Source of the DNA: G965115915 sp965115915
GTDB taxonomy: Bacteria; Pseudomonadota; Gammaproteobacteria; Eutrophobiales; Eutrophobiaceae
Assembly (NCBI GenBank): GCA_965115915.1
Contig: OZ220483.1
Span: forward strand, 1,116,001-1,180,000
Direction of reading: 5' to 3'
Length of the DNA: 64,000 nt
The notes under the pieces were generated by a model that was not told where the DNA came from, ran no database searches, and saw only the letters and a program-made list of their open reading frames with translations. The position numbers and the translations under genes were made by a program. Shown here one piece after another: positions 8,813-16,249 of the stretch. Positions within the stretch are counted from its first letter, which is position 1. Each line of letters starts with the position of its first letter.

Positions 8813-8914
8813 AGGTAAATCCCCTATAAGCATCCCGGCATGGCCGGTGACCCGATGCCAAAATGCAACAGAATTTTCAGATTCCTGCGTGATCATGCTG
8901 CTACACCACTATCA

Positions 8915-8933
8915 GACTGATATATAATCAGTC
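8915..8933. promoter_or_regulatory. Perfect dyad overlapping a -10 box before the KefB-like gene
   Basis: GACTGAT (8915-8921), five bases ATATA, then ATCAGTC (8927-8933). A TATAAT (8923-8928, plus strand) sits across the centre, with a weak -35 (GCTACA) 17 bases upstream. A dyad placed on a -10 box is a typical repressor site. The regulator is unknown. Confidence 0.45.
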
Positions 8934-9022
8934 CGCATGGCAGATACTCTGTTTCCCATGTTGCATGAACCACCGGGGCATGGCATTGCCCGGAAAATCC
9001 ATCCAGCGCAGCCGGATATACC

Positions 9023-10996
9023 GTGAATTCCGTTCTCAATAGCTCACTATTGCTGCTGTCACTGGCGGTGGCCATCGTATGGTGTCTGAAACGCTCGCAC
9101 CTGCCATCACTGCTCGGCTATCTTGCGGTCGGAATGTTGGTCGGCCCGTATGGGCTGGATCTGGTACCGGAACATGATGTCATCGACCTGCTGGCCGAAA
9201 TCGGGGTGGCGTTTCTGCTCTTCATGATCGGCCTGGAATTTTCGGTCCAACACCTGCTGACCCTGCGCAAAGCGGTATTCGGACTTGGTTCCCTCCAGAT
9301 ACTGATCTGCTCGCTGACCGGTGGAATTCTGGTATGGGCTCTGGGCTTGAGCTGGCAAGTCGCCATCATTATGGGAGGCATACTGTCACTATCGTCCACC
9401 GCAATCGTAGCCAGGCAACTCTCGGAACAGTTTGAACTGCAATCACCGCATGGCCAACTTTCCATCGCCATCCTGCTATTCCAGGATTTGGCTGTGGTGC
9501 CACTTCTGGTGGCGATACCCATCCTCGCCAGTGATACGCCGGATGGCATTCTGCTTAGTCTGACTATAGCCACCGGCAAAGCCATCTGCGCCTTTATCGC
9601 CATGTGTGTGGTCGGACATTTCGTGCTCCGGCGCTTCTTTCACTTGATCGCGTCGCGCAAGTCAATAGAACTTTTCACCCTGGCCACACTGCTGGTCGCT
9701 CTGGCTGCCGCCTGGTTGACCCATCTGATGGGATTGTCACTTGCGCTGGGAGCATTCCTGGCCGGGATCATGCTCGGTGAGACCGAGTATCGCCAACAGA
9801 TAGAGCTTGATATTCGTCCGTTCCAGGATATTCTGATGGGCGTTTTTTTCATCAGCGTAGGTATGCAGTTCAACTGGGCCATACTACATGAGAAAACGCT
9901 TTGGGTATTCTTGATGACCAGCGGCCTGATCCTTGGCAAGGGCGCAGTCATCGCAATGCTTACCCGGGTTTTCTATGACACTGCCACCGCAATACGTACC
10001 GGCATCATACTGGGGCAAGGCAGCGAGTTTGGCTTCGCAATACTGGTAGTCGCGCTGCAAAACGAACTGTTACTGGTACGGGACAGTCAGCCTATCATCG
10101 CCTCGCTTATACTCAGCATGATGATTGCGCCTTTTCTCATTCGCTACAACCAGCAGATTATGGAACTGCTGTTCCCGAAGATCCAAAATCGTCCCGCGGG
10201 GGAATTGGACAAGTCCCTCAGTGAGACCTGCCAAAACATGGGCAATCATGTGGTAATCTGCGGGTTTGGCCAGATTGGACAAAACTTGGCATTGTTTTTA
10301 CGTTCCAGGGAAATCCCGCATGTCGCACTGGATCTGGACCATAGTCTGGTCAAACAAGCGTGGGAGGCTGGCGAGAAGGTTTTCTATGGAGACAGTGCAA
10401 ACCACACTTTGATGTCCCAACTCGGGCTACAACGCGCACAGGCAGTGGTCATCACTTTTGATGATGCGCGAATCGCGGAACGCATCATCAACACTGTCAA
10501 AACCATCAGGGACACAATACCTGTTATCGTGCGCAGCCATGATGACAAACACATGAGAAAACTGCTTGCCGCCGGGGCCACTGAAGTCGTCCCTGAAAGC
10601 TTTGAAGCCAGCATGCGTCTGGCAAAACACGTATTGCAATATATGGGAATGGACCCGGAAAAGGCCATGCTGTCCGTTGAAGGCGCAAGAAACAATGAAT
10701 ACCAGCGCCTTCGAGGTGTGTTCCACGGGAAAAACAACAATACGATAAGAAGCGCAACCATGTTTCAACTAAACACAGTCATCGTAATCCCGGGCAGTTT
10801 TGCAGAAGGGAAACGTCTGGATGAACTAAAACTCAAAGACTTGAATGTCAGCATCACCTCGCTGCGCAAAGGCACAGTCAAAATGGACTACCCGGACAAG
10901 GAACAGATACTGGAACAAGGCAACGCGCTGGTACTTCAGGGCACTATCAATAATCTACAGACCGCCCGCGGCTACATGATGACAGGAAAGAAATAG
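9023..10996 (+). CDS. CPA2 cation/proton antiporter with RCK domain (KefB/KefC/YbaL type)
   Basis: A 657-residue inner-membrane protein. Residues about 1-385 form the Na+/H+ exchanger domain with some 12 hydrophobic segments. It carries the family's VGMLVGPYGLDLV near 37, FLLFMIGLEF near 64 and SLSSTAIVARQLSE near 125. A TrkA-N (RCK) domain follows with the NAD-binding GFGQIG near 414, and then a TrkA-C domain to the end. Such proteins exchange K+ or Na+ for protons under nucleotide control. The KefB/KefC glutathione response cannot be assumed without closer comparison. Translation starts at GTG 9023. The gene is divergent from the ttcA operon and preceded by a dyad on its -10 box. Confidence 0.92.
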   Translation: MNSVLNSSLLLLSLAVAIVWCLKRSHLPSLLGYLAVGMLVGPYGLDLVPEHDVIDLLAEIGVAFLLFMIGLEFSVQHLLTLRKAVFGLGSLQILICSLTGGILVWALGLSWQVAIIMGGILSLSSTAIVARQLSEQFELQSPHGQLSIAILLFQDLAVVPLLVAIPILASDTPDGILLSLTIATGKAICAFIAMCVVGHFVLRRFFHLIASRKSIELFTLATLLVALAAAWLTHLMGLSLALGAFLAGIMLGETEYRQQIELDIRPFQDILMGVFFISVGMQFNWAILHEKTLWVFLMTSGLILGKGAVIAMLTRVFYDTATAIRTGIILGQGSEFGFAILVVALQNELLLVRDSQPIIASLILSMMIAPFLIRYNQQIMELLFPKIQNRPAGELDKSLSETCQNMGNHVVICGFGQIGQNLALFLRSREIPHVALDLDHSLVKQAWEAGEKVFYGDSANHTLMSQLGLQRAQAVVITFDDARIAERIINTVKTIRDTIPVIVRSHDDKHMRKLLAAGATEVVPESFEASMRLAKHVLQYMGMDPEKAMLSVEGARNNEYQRLRGVFHGKNNNTIRSATMFQLNTVIVIPGSFAEGKRLDELKLKDLNVSITSLRKGTVKMDYPDKEQILEQGNALVLQGTINNLQTARGYMMTGKK

Positions 10997-11105
10997 ATGG
11001 TATGCGGCATGCCCGGACATAGCCATGTCTTCGGCAAAAAGAGACCCGACTCAAGCTCCTCCGAAATCGAAGAGCCTGATGCTCCGCACCGCGGTTATCA
11101 GAAAT

Positions 11106-11318
11106 TCAGGCTACAACTTCAACTTTAGTGGCATGCAAACCCTTCGTGCCCCTCTCTGCCACATAAGTGACATTTTGACCCTCTTTCAGGGTCTTGAAGC
11201 CGTCCCCCTGGATCGAGGAAAAATGGACGAAAATATCATCGCCACCCGCCTCGGGAGAAATAAAACCATAACCTTTGGATTCGCTAAACCATTTCACTTT
11301 TCCGCTCAGACTGCTCAT
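11106..11318 (-). CDS. Cold shock family RNA-binding protein
   Basis: A 70-residue single cold-shock domain. RNP1 (KGYGFI) is at 15-20 and RNP2 (DIFVHF) at 28-33, with the conserved GKVKWF start. These proteins bind single-stranded RNA or DNA and act as RNA chaperones. The start ATG 11318 follows GGAG. A promoter at 11409-11437 predicts a leader of about 85 bases. That is shorter than the leader of E. coli cspA, so it may not be a cold-specific paralogue. Confidence 0.96.
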   Translation of the reverse strand: MSSLSGKVKWFSESKGYGFISPEAGGDDIFVHFSSIQGDGFKTLKEGQNVTYVAERGTKGLHATKVEVVA

Positions 11319-11709
11319 ATTACAGACTCCACATATCGTTTGATTGATTTGTCTGAAGACTGCCTGATCAAGATAATAGCCCAGGTTTACCTCAGATTTC
11401 CCACCCTTATAAAACTCAGGATACCGCTCTTTAGCAATTCATAATCACTGCCTTTCAAGAAACGGGGTGTGCATGATACGCGCAAATTTGTCAATCACAA
11501 AATTTATTTTGAGTGGTGTCGGCCAGACATCAATGCACGATATCCCGACATAGAGGCTCTTTCGTCCGCCTCACCAACATCTGTGCGGTGCCGCAAAATG
11601 GGAGCATCTCACATTATTTCTCTCACCATAACTGCTAGAATATACAAAATATACACAGGAAAAGACTGGTGAACTCAACTGATTGTGCATTGGCAGCCAC
11701 AGCTCAGGC
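11319..11709. other. Divergent intergenic region between the csp gene and ispF
   Basis: This is an AT-richer spacer of 391 bases. It contains the csp promoter and leader. On the plus strand, TAGAAT at 11636 lies next to TATACA at 11641 and is a possible weak -10 area for ispF. I see no RNA gene and no repeat in it. Confidence 0.5.
11409..11437 (-). promoter_or_regulatory. Promoter of the cold shock gene
   Basis: On the minus strand TTGCTA (11432-11437), a 17-base spacer and TTTTAT (11409-11414) fit a sigma70 promoter, each hexamer matching four of six consensus bases. Confidence 0.45.
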
Positions 11710-12177
11710 ATGCGCATAGGACACGGCTACGATGCCCATCGGCTGGTTGCAGGCCGAGATCTGATCCTGGGGGGGGTCTCCATCCCCTTTGAAAAAGGTC
11801 TTGCTGGACATTCCGATGCGGACGCACTCATCCATGCGCTGTGCGACGCCTTGCTGGGAGCCGCCGCATGTGGTGACATCGGCAGCCTCTTTCCGGATAC
11901 CGAGGAGGCACTCAAGGACATCGACAGCCGGATCCTGCTACGCAAAGTCTGCTCCATACTGCAGGAACGCGGGCATTATATAGGCAATGTGGACATCACC
12001 ATCCTGGCCCAGGCTCCCAAAATGTCTCCCTACCTGTCCGCGATGCGTGAGCGCCTGAGCAAAGACATGGGCGTAGCGGAAGGTTCGCTAAACATCAAGG
12101 CGAGCACTACCGAAGGCATGGGATTCATCGGCACCGGCGAGGGTATCGCTGTACATGCCGTGGTCCTCATCGACTGA
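11710..12177 (+). CDS. ispF: 2-C-methyl-D-erythritol 2,4-cyclodiphosphate synthase
   Basis: IspF cyclises CDP-ME 2-phosphate to MEcPP in the MEP isoprenoid pathway. From ATG 11710 the product has 155 residues, the normal length. The zinc-binding residues Asp8, His10 and His42 are present (GYDAHR; ALIHALCDALLG), as are the GHSDADAL and GMGFIGTGEGI segments. An upstream in-frame start at 11683 would add nine residues absent from the family. ispD lies 0.7 kb downstream on the other strand, so the usual ispDF pair is split here by a tRNA and an alkyltransferase gene. Confidence 0.97.
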   Translation: MRIGHGYDAHRLVAGRDLILGGVSIPFEKGLAGHSDADALIHALCDALLGAAACGDIGSLFPDTEEALKDIDSRILLRKVCSILQERGHYIGNVDITILAQAPKMSPYLSAMRERLSKDMGVAEGSLNIKASTTEGMGFIGTGEGIAVHAVVLID

Positions 12178-12179
12178 TT

Positions 12180-12230
12180 CCAGGTTTGCCGGCAAGCCCG
12201 GCAGCAACACGCCACTGCGCAGAAACCTGG
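12180..12230 (+). terminator. Large inverted repeat directly after ispF
   Basis: CCAGGTTT (12180-12187) pairs perfectly with AAACCTGG (12223-12230), and GCCGG/CCGGC forms a hairpin inside. The structure begins two bases after the ispF stop and ends at the -35 of the tRNA promoter. It may stop ispF transcription, but no T-run follows. Confidence 0.35.
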
Positions 12231-12259
12231 TTGAACCGCCTGATAAACGGACATACAAT
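12231..12259 (+). promoter_or_regulatory. tRNA-Arg promoter with GC-rich discriminator
   Basis: TTGAAC (12231-12236), 17 bases, TACAAT (12254-12259). The discriminator GCCGCAC follows, and the mature tRNA begins at 12270. A GC-rich discriminator is the usual mark of stringently controlled stable-RNA promoters. Confidence 0.7.
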
Positions 12260-12269
12260 GCCGCACTAT

Positions 12270-12343
12270 GCGCCCGTAGCTCAGTTGGATAGAGTACCTG
12301 GCTACGAACCAGGGGGTCGGAGGTTCAAATCCTTCCGGGCGCG
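12270..12343 (+). tRNA. tRNA-Arg (anticodon ACG)
   Basis: The full cloverleaf can be drawn: acceptor GCGCCCG/CGGGCGC, D-arm GCTC/GAGT, anticodon stem CCTGG/CCAGG with loop CTACGAA (anticodon ACG, read as ICG after deamination), variable loop GGGTC, and T-arm GGAGG/CCTTC. The discriminator is G at 12343. The next bases are CAA, so the 3' CCA is not encoded and must be added by the CCA-adding enzyme. The encoded length is 74 bases. Confidence 0.97.
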
Positions 12344-12364
12344 CAATCGCTGATGGGAAGCGCC

Positions 12365-12886
12365 ATGAAAGCAACGCGATCCGGTGGCATTCAATACAGC
12401 ATTTTCAACAGCCCGATTGGGCCGATGCTGATGGCGATGAATCAACGAGGGCTCTGTGCTGTGCTGCCCGGAGACAGCGACGAGGGCCTGATCGCTGCAC
12501 TGCAAAAGGAATTCCCCACCGCCCCACTGTGGAACAATCCCTCGGCAATGCGGCGGTCCGTGCATAAAATGCTGGTGTGGATGGCGCATCCGCGGCAAAC
12601 CGATATTGGAGCACTGCAACTGGATCTGCAAGGTTCGGCGTTCCAGTGCCGGGTATGGCGGGAAATCATACGGATACCCTATGGCAAACGGCAAAGCTAC
12701 GGCCAGATCGCCGCACGTATTGACAGCAGCGCCCGTGCTGTCGGCCAAGCCTGTGCCAAAAATCGGCTGGCACTGCTGGTACCCTGCCACAGGGTGGTGT
12801 CTGCCAATGGCGGTATCACTGGCTATCGCTGGGGTCTGGAACGCAAGCAGGCGCTGCTGGCTCTGGAAAGCAGCGATAAAAAGTGA
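12365..12886 (+). CDS. Methylated-DNA-[protein]-cysteine S-methyltransferase (Ogt/AdaC type)
   Basis: A 173-residue suicide DNA repair protein that removes alkyl groups from O6 of guanine. The active-site motif is PCHRV with the acceptor Cys141. The helix-turn-helix part (GSAFQCRVWREIIRIPYGKR, near 90-109) and the following GQACAKNRLALLVP are typical, and GGITGYRWGLERKQALL closes the domain. The start ATG 12365 follows GGAAG. The gene begins 21 bases after tRNA-Arg on the same strand and may be expressed by read-through from the tRNA promoter. Confidence 0.93.
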   Translation: MKATRSGGIQYSIFNSPIGPMLMAMNQRGLCAVLPGDSDEGLIAALQKEFPTAPLWNNPSAMRRSVHKMLVWMAHPRQTDIGALQLDLQGSAFQCRVWREIIRIPYGKRQSYGQIAARIDSSARAVGQACAKNRLALLVPCHRVVSANGGITGYRWGLERKQALLALESSDKK

Positions 12887-12900
12887 CCTGAAACCGACTT

Positions 12901-13659
12901 TCAGTGCTGCTGAAAAGAATGCTGCTCAAGCGAGTGCTGCTGAAAAAACTGCAATATGCAACTGGCAAGCAATATGTCCTCCTGTTGGGTAATCTTGATG
13001 TTGTCCGGACGGCCACGGACCAACACTGGCATGCCTCCTTGTTGCTCGATTACCATCGCCTCGTCGCTAACCATGCTTCCTTCTTGATAAATCACTGCTT
13101 CCAACGCGGCATACAGTGTCTTGAACAGAAACATCTGCGGCGTCAAGGCCCTCCAGATACCATCACGTTCCACCGTCATGCCCACTCTTCCGTTCACATC
13201 CGCCCGCTTGAGCGTATCCTGGATCGGACAGGCCAACACCCCTCCGTCCGGATGGTTCAGTGTCTGAGATATCAGTGCATCAACATCCGATTGCCGTAAA
13301 CAGGGACGCACCGCATCATGTATCAACACCCAGTCATCCGCTCCCGCAAACCCGCTTAGTACCTGCAACGCAGCCCATACCGAATGAAAACGCTCGCTGC
13401 CACCACAAACCGTGATGATCTTTTCATGCCTGGACAACTCCAAAGCAGACCACCACGAATCCCCCGGTGCCAACGCCACCACTATCCGGCCTATATCGGT
13501 ACGCTGCAGAAAACAGGCAATCGAATACTCAATGACCGTCTTGTGACCAAGCGTTGCATACTGCTTTGGTGGGGTCTCCAGGCCGAAACGCCGACCAATA
13601 CCCGCGGCAGGAATGACAACCCAGTATTGCGGCTGCGGCGGCTGCCTAGTGCTGGTCAT
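12901..13659 (-). CDS. ispD: 2-C-methyl-D-erythritol 4-phosphate cytidylyltransferase
   Basis: IspD couples MEP to CTP, giving CDP-ME, in the MEP pathway. The product has 252 residues. It shows the nucleotide-binding start VVIPAAGIGRRFG, then PPKQYATLG, DWVLIHDAVRPC with the metal-binding Asp, and RPDNIKIT with the conserved Lys near the end. The last 15 residues are a low-complexity tail (FFQQHSLEQHSFQQH) encoded by three 15-base repeats that the family lacks. The start overlaps the end of ftsB by 14 bases, so it is coupled to ftsB in the pyrG-kdsA-eno-ftsB-ispD cluster. Confidence 0.97.
   Translation of the reverse strand: MTSTRQPPQPQYWVVIPAAGIGRRFGLETPPKQYATLGHKTVIEYSIACFLQRTDIGRIVVALAPGDSWWSALELSRHEKIITVCGGSERFHSVWAALQVLSGFAGADDWVLIHDAVRPCLRQSDVDALISQTLNHPDGGVLACPIQDTLKRADVNGRVGMTVERDGIWRALTPQMFLFKTLYAALEAVIYQEGSMVSDEAMVIEQQGGMPVLVRGRPDNIKITQQEDILLASCILQFFQQHSLEQHSFQQH
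12904..12948 (-). repeat. 15-bp repeat x3 in the 3' end of ispD
   Basis: Three imperfect units starting TGCTGCT on the plus strand encode the QQHS/EQHS tail. They lie at the extreme C-terminus, so they probably do not affect catalysis. Confidence 0.6.
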
Positions 13660-13936
13660 CCGGGTAGATCAACCGGTAAAAATCCTCATCCGGACCAAGC
13701 ATTCCCACATCACTGCGCGCACGCTCCTCAATCGCCTCCAAACCGTCCTTGAGGTCCAGTATTTCGGCGGCGAGCGACTGGTTGTCCTCCCTGAGCTTCG
13801 CATTCGAACCCTGAAGCTGGGTGATCACGGATGACAGTTCACGGGTTTTGGACAAACCGCCATCACCCCGCCACAACGCATTTTGCAGAACCAGCACGCC
13901 AAGCAGCAACAGTAAAGCCGCGATCTTCATGGCCAT
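13646..13936 (-). CDS. ftsB: Cell division protein FtsB
   Basis: FtsB forms the FtsQLB complex at the division site. The 96-residue product has one N-terminal transmembrane helix (IAALLLLLGVLVLQNALW) followed by a heptad coiled coil (about 28-75: VITQLQGSNAKLREDNQSLA) and the typical end RARSDVGMLGPDEDFYRLIY. ATG 13930 is an alternative start two codons in. It is placed between eno and ispD, its usual position in gammaproteobacteria, and overlaps ispD by 14 bases. Confidence 0.95.
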   Translation of the reverse strand: MAMKIAALLLLLGVLVLQNALWRGDGGLSKTRELSSVITQLQGSNAKLREDNQSLAAEILDLKDGLEAIEERARSDVGMLGPDEDFYRLIYPDDQH

Positions 13937-14042
13937 ACGTTATTCTGTACCCATCTATCCGGATACTGTGCCCGTCATTTGGCTCACCGCAAAACCCGGG
14001 CATGGCCTGCATACCCTCGGCAATGGCTGAAATGCCGGCGAT

Positions 14043-15425
14043 TCACGACAAGCCATTTCCCGTGGTCCCCGTTCCAGTACCAACTCCATCCAGACCGGAA
14101 AGATTGAAAAAGGCCGAATCACCCGCATACATCGCCTGCTCCCCCAACTCGTCTTCAATTTGCACCAACCGATTGTATTTTGCCGTGCGCTCCGAACGAC
14201 ACAAAGAGCCGGTTTTTATCTGGGTAGCAGCAGTGCCTGCCGCCAGGTCGGCAATAAAGGCGTCTTCAGTCTCTCCGGAACGGTGTGATACAACTGCCGT
14301 ATAGCCCGCGTCACTGGCCCTCAGGATCGCCATCCGGGTCTCAGTCAGCGTGCCAATCTGGTTGGGCTTGATCAGAATGGAGTTGGCAATATGGTTTTCC
14401 ATGCCCTTCTCCAATAGCCGGACATCGGTCACGAACAGATCATCCCCCACCAACTGTACACGCTGTCCCAGCGCGTCACTCATCAGGCGCCAACCATCCC
14501 AATCATCCTCCGCCATCCCATCCTCAATGCTGATGATCGGATACCTGTCAACCCACGGCAAAAGATACTCCAGGAAACCCTCGGCATCCAACGCCCTGCC
14601 CTCCGATGCCAGATGATATTTTCCATCGCGATAAAACTCGGAACTCGCCACATCCAGACCAATAAACATGTCCTTACCCGATACAAGCCCGGTTTGTTCA
14701 ATCGCCTTCAATAGAAGCTCCACCGCTTGTTCATTCGCACGTAGATTCGGGGCGAAGCCTCCTTCGTCTCCAACCGCGGTACCCAACCCCTGTTGCCGCA
14801 ATTCCATTCTCAGCGCATGAAACACCTCGGCGCCATGGCGCACCGCCTCGCGTATATTCGGCGCACTTACCGGCAAGATCATGAACTCCTGTATATCAAC
14901 GCCATTGTCCGCATGCGCCCCACCATTGATTACATTCATCATTGGCACAGGCATCAACAAGCGATCCGGTTTTCTCGACCCGCCGGTCTCCCCGGATGCA
15001 AAAAACTCCGCTGCCAGATGCCGGTATAGCGGGACCTCAAGTGCCTCGGCCGCCGCACGTGCACAAGCCAGTGACACAGCCAATATCGCGTTTGCTCCCA
15101 AATTGTGTTTGCTCCGCGTACCATCCAACTCGATCATGCGCTGATCGATTTCCTGCTGGGATTGTAACGATACACCCTGCAAAGCGGGGGCAATGCGCCT
15201 GTGTATATTATCGATCGCCTGCAACACCCCCTTGCCATGATAACGCCTCTCTCCATCACGCAGTTCATGCGCCTCCCTGGTCCCGGTCGAGGCCCCGGAA
15301 GGCACCATTGCACTACCGCTTGCTCCCGAATCGGTGGAAACCGACGCCGCGATCGTGGGATTACCACGGGAATCCAGCACCTCCCAGGCTCTGACCGATA
15401 GCAACCTGGCCTCTGCCGCTCCCAT
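14043..15425 (-). CDS. eno: Enolase
   Basis: Enolase interconverts 2-phosphoglycerate and phosphoenolpyruvate. From ATG 15425 the product has 460 residues, about 28 longer than E. coli enolase. There are a few extra residues at the start and a Gly/Thr-rich tail (VGTGTGTTGNGLS). Conserved parts include EVLDSRGNPT, VPSGASTGTREA, VGDEGGFAPNL, the catalytic-lysine segment ILIKPNQIGTLTET, and SHRSGETED. The start shares one base with the kdsA stop (TGATG), so the two are coupled. A longer reading frame upstream to 15467 lies inside kdsA and is less likely. Confidence 0.97.
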   Translation of the reverse strand: MGAAEARLLSVRAWEVLDSRGNPTIAASVSTDSGASGSAMVPSGASTGTREAHELRDGERRYHGKGVLQAIDNIHRRIAPALQGVSLQSQQEIDQRMIELDGTRSKHNLGANAILAVSLACARAAAEALEVPLYRHLAAEFFASGETGGSRKPDRLLMPVPMMNVINGGAHADNGVDIQEFMILPVSAPNIREAVRHGAEVFHALRMELRQQGLGTAVGDEGGFAPNLRANEQAVELLLKAIEQTGLVSGKDMFIGLDVASSEFYRDGKYHLASEGRALDAEGFLEYLLPWVDRYPIISIEDGMAEDDWDGWRLMSDALGQRVQLVGDDLFVTDVRLLEKGMENHIANSILIKPNQIGTLTETRMAILRASDAGYTAVVSHRSGETEDAFIADLAAGTAATQIKTGSLCRSERTAKYNRLVQIEDELGEQAMYAGDSAFFNLSGLDGVGTGTGTTGNGLS

Positions 15426-16249
15426 CACATCACTCCACGCTGTTTTACCAGCGCATCGATCTCGCATAACATGGACAGTAACGCTTCCATATCCCGCAAT
15501 GGCCAGGAGTTGGGACCATCGCTGAGTGCCTGGTCCGGCTGCGGATGTGTCTCCATAAACACACCCGCCACCCCGACAGCCACCGCGGCGCGCGCCAGGG
15601 CAGGAACAAATTCGCGCTGTCCCGAGGAATGGCTGCCCGCGGCGCCTGGCAACTGTACCGAATGCGTTGCATCAAACACCACCGGACAACCCGTGGTTTC
15701 ACGCATCACCACCAGTGAACGCATATCAGCCACCAGATTGTTATAGCCAAAGCTGTAACCACGTTCACACACAGTCAGCTTTTCATTGCCCACGGCACGC
15801 AATTTTTCCACCACCCGCTGCATCTCCCAGGGTGACAGAAACTGTCCCTTCTTGATATTGACAGGCAGGCCACAGGCCGCCACGCGCTGCATGAAACTGG
15901 TTTGTCTGCATAAAAATGCCGGGGTCTGCAACATATCGACCACCTCGCTGACAGCATCCAGTGGGGTATCTTCATGCACATCGGTCAACACCGGCACCCC
16001 AATCTGTTGTCGAACCTGCCGCAGTATCTCCAGGCCAGCATCCATCCCGGGCCCCCGATAACTGTCATGTGAACTGCGATTTGCCTTGTCCCAGGATGAT
16101 TTGTAAATGAACGGGATATTCAGCTTTGCCGTGAGATCGCGTAGATAGCCCGCGGAATCCATCGCCAACTGCTGACTTTCTATAACGCAGGGGCCGGATA
16201 CAAGAAAAAACGGATGCGCTCCTCCGACAGAAAAGTCAAGCAGTTGCAT
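15425..16249 (-). CDS. kdsA: 3-deoxy-8-phosphooctulonate synthase, metal-dependent (Cys) type
   Basis: KdsA condenses arabinose 5-phosphate with PEP to give Kdo 8-phosphate for lipopolysaccharide. The 274-residue product has KSSWDKANRSS near 50-60, NIKKGQFLSPWE, and ERGYSFGYNNLVADM. All four metal ligands of the class II enzymes are present: Cys21 (SGPCVIES), the His of FDATHSVQ, the Glu of FMETHPQP and the Asp of LSDGPN. E. coli KdsA has Asn instead of this Cys and needs no metal. It overlaps pyrG by 14 bases and eno by one. Confidence 0.96.
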   Translation of the reverse strand: MQLLDFSVGGAHPFFLVSGPCVIESQQLAMDSAGYLRDLTAKLNIPFIYKSSWDKANRSSHDSYRGPGMDAGLEILRQVRQQIGVPVLTDVHEDTPLDAVSEVVDMLQTPAFLCRQTSFMQRVAACGLPVNIKKGQFLSPWEMQRVVEKLRAVGNEKLTVCERGYSFGYNNLVADMRSLVVMRETTGCPVVFDATHSVQLPGAAGSHSSGQREFVPALARAAVAVGVAGVFMETHPQPDQALSDGPNSWPLRDMEALLSMLCEIDALVKQRGVM

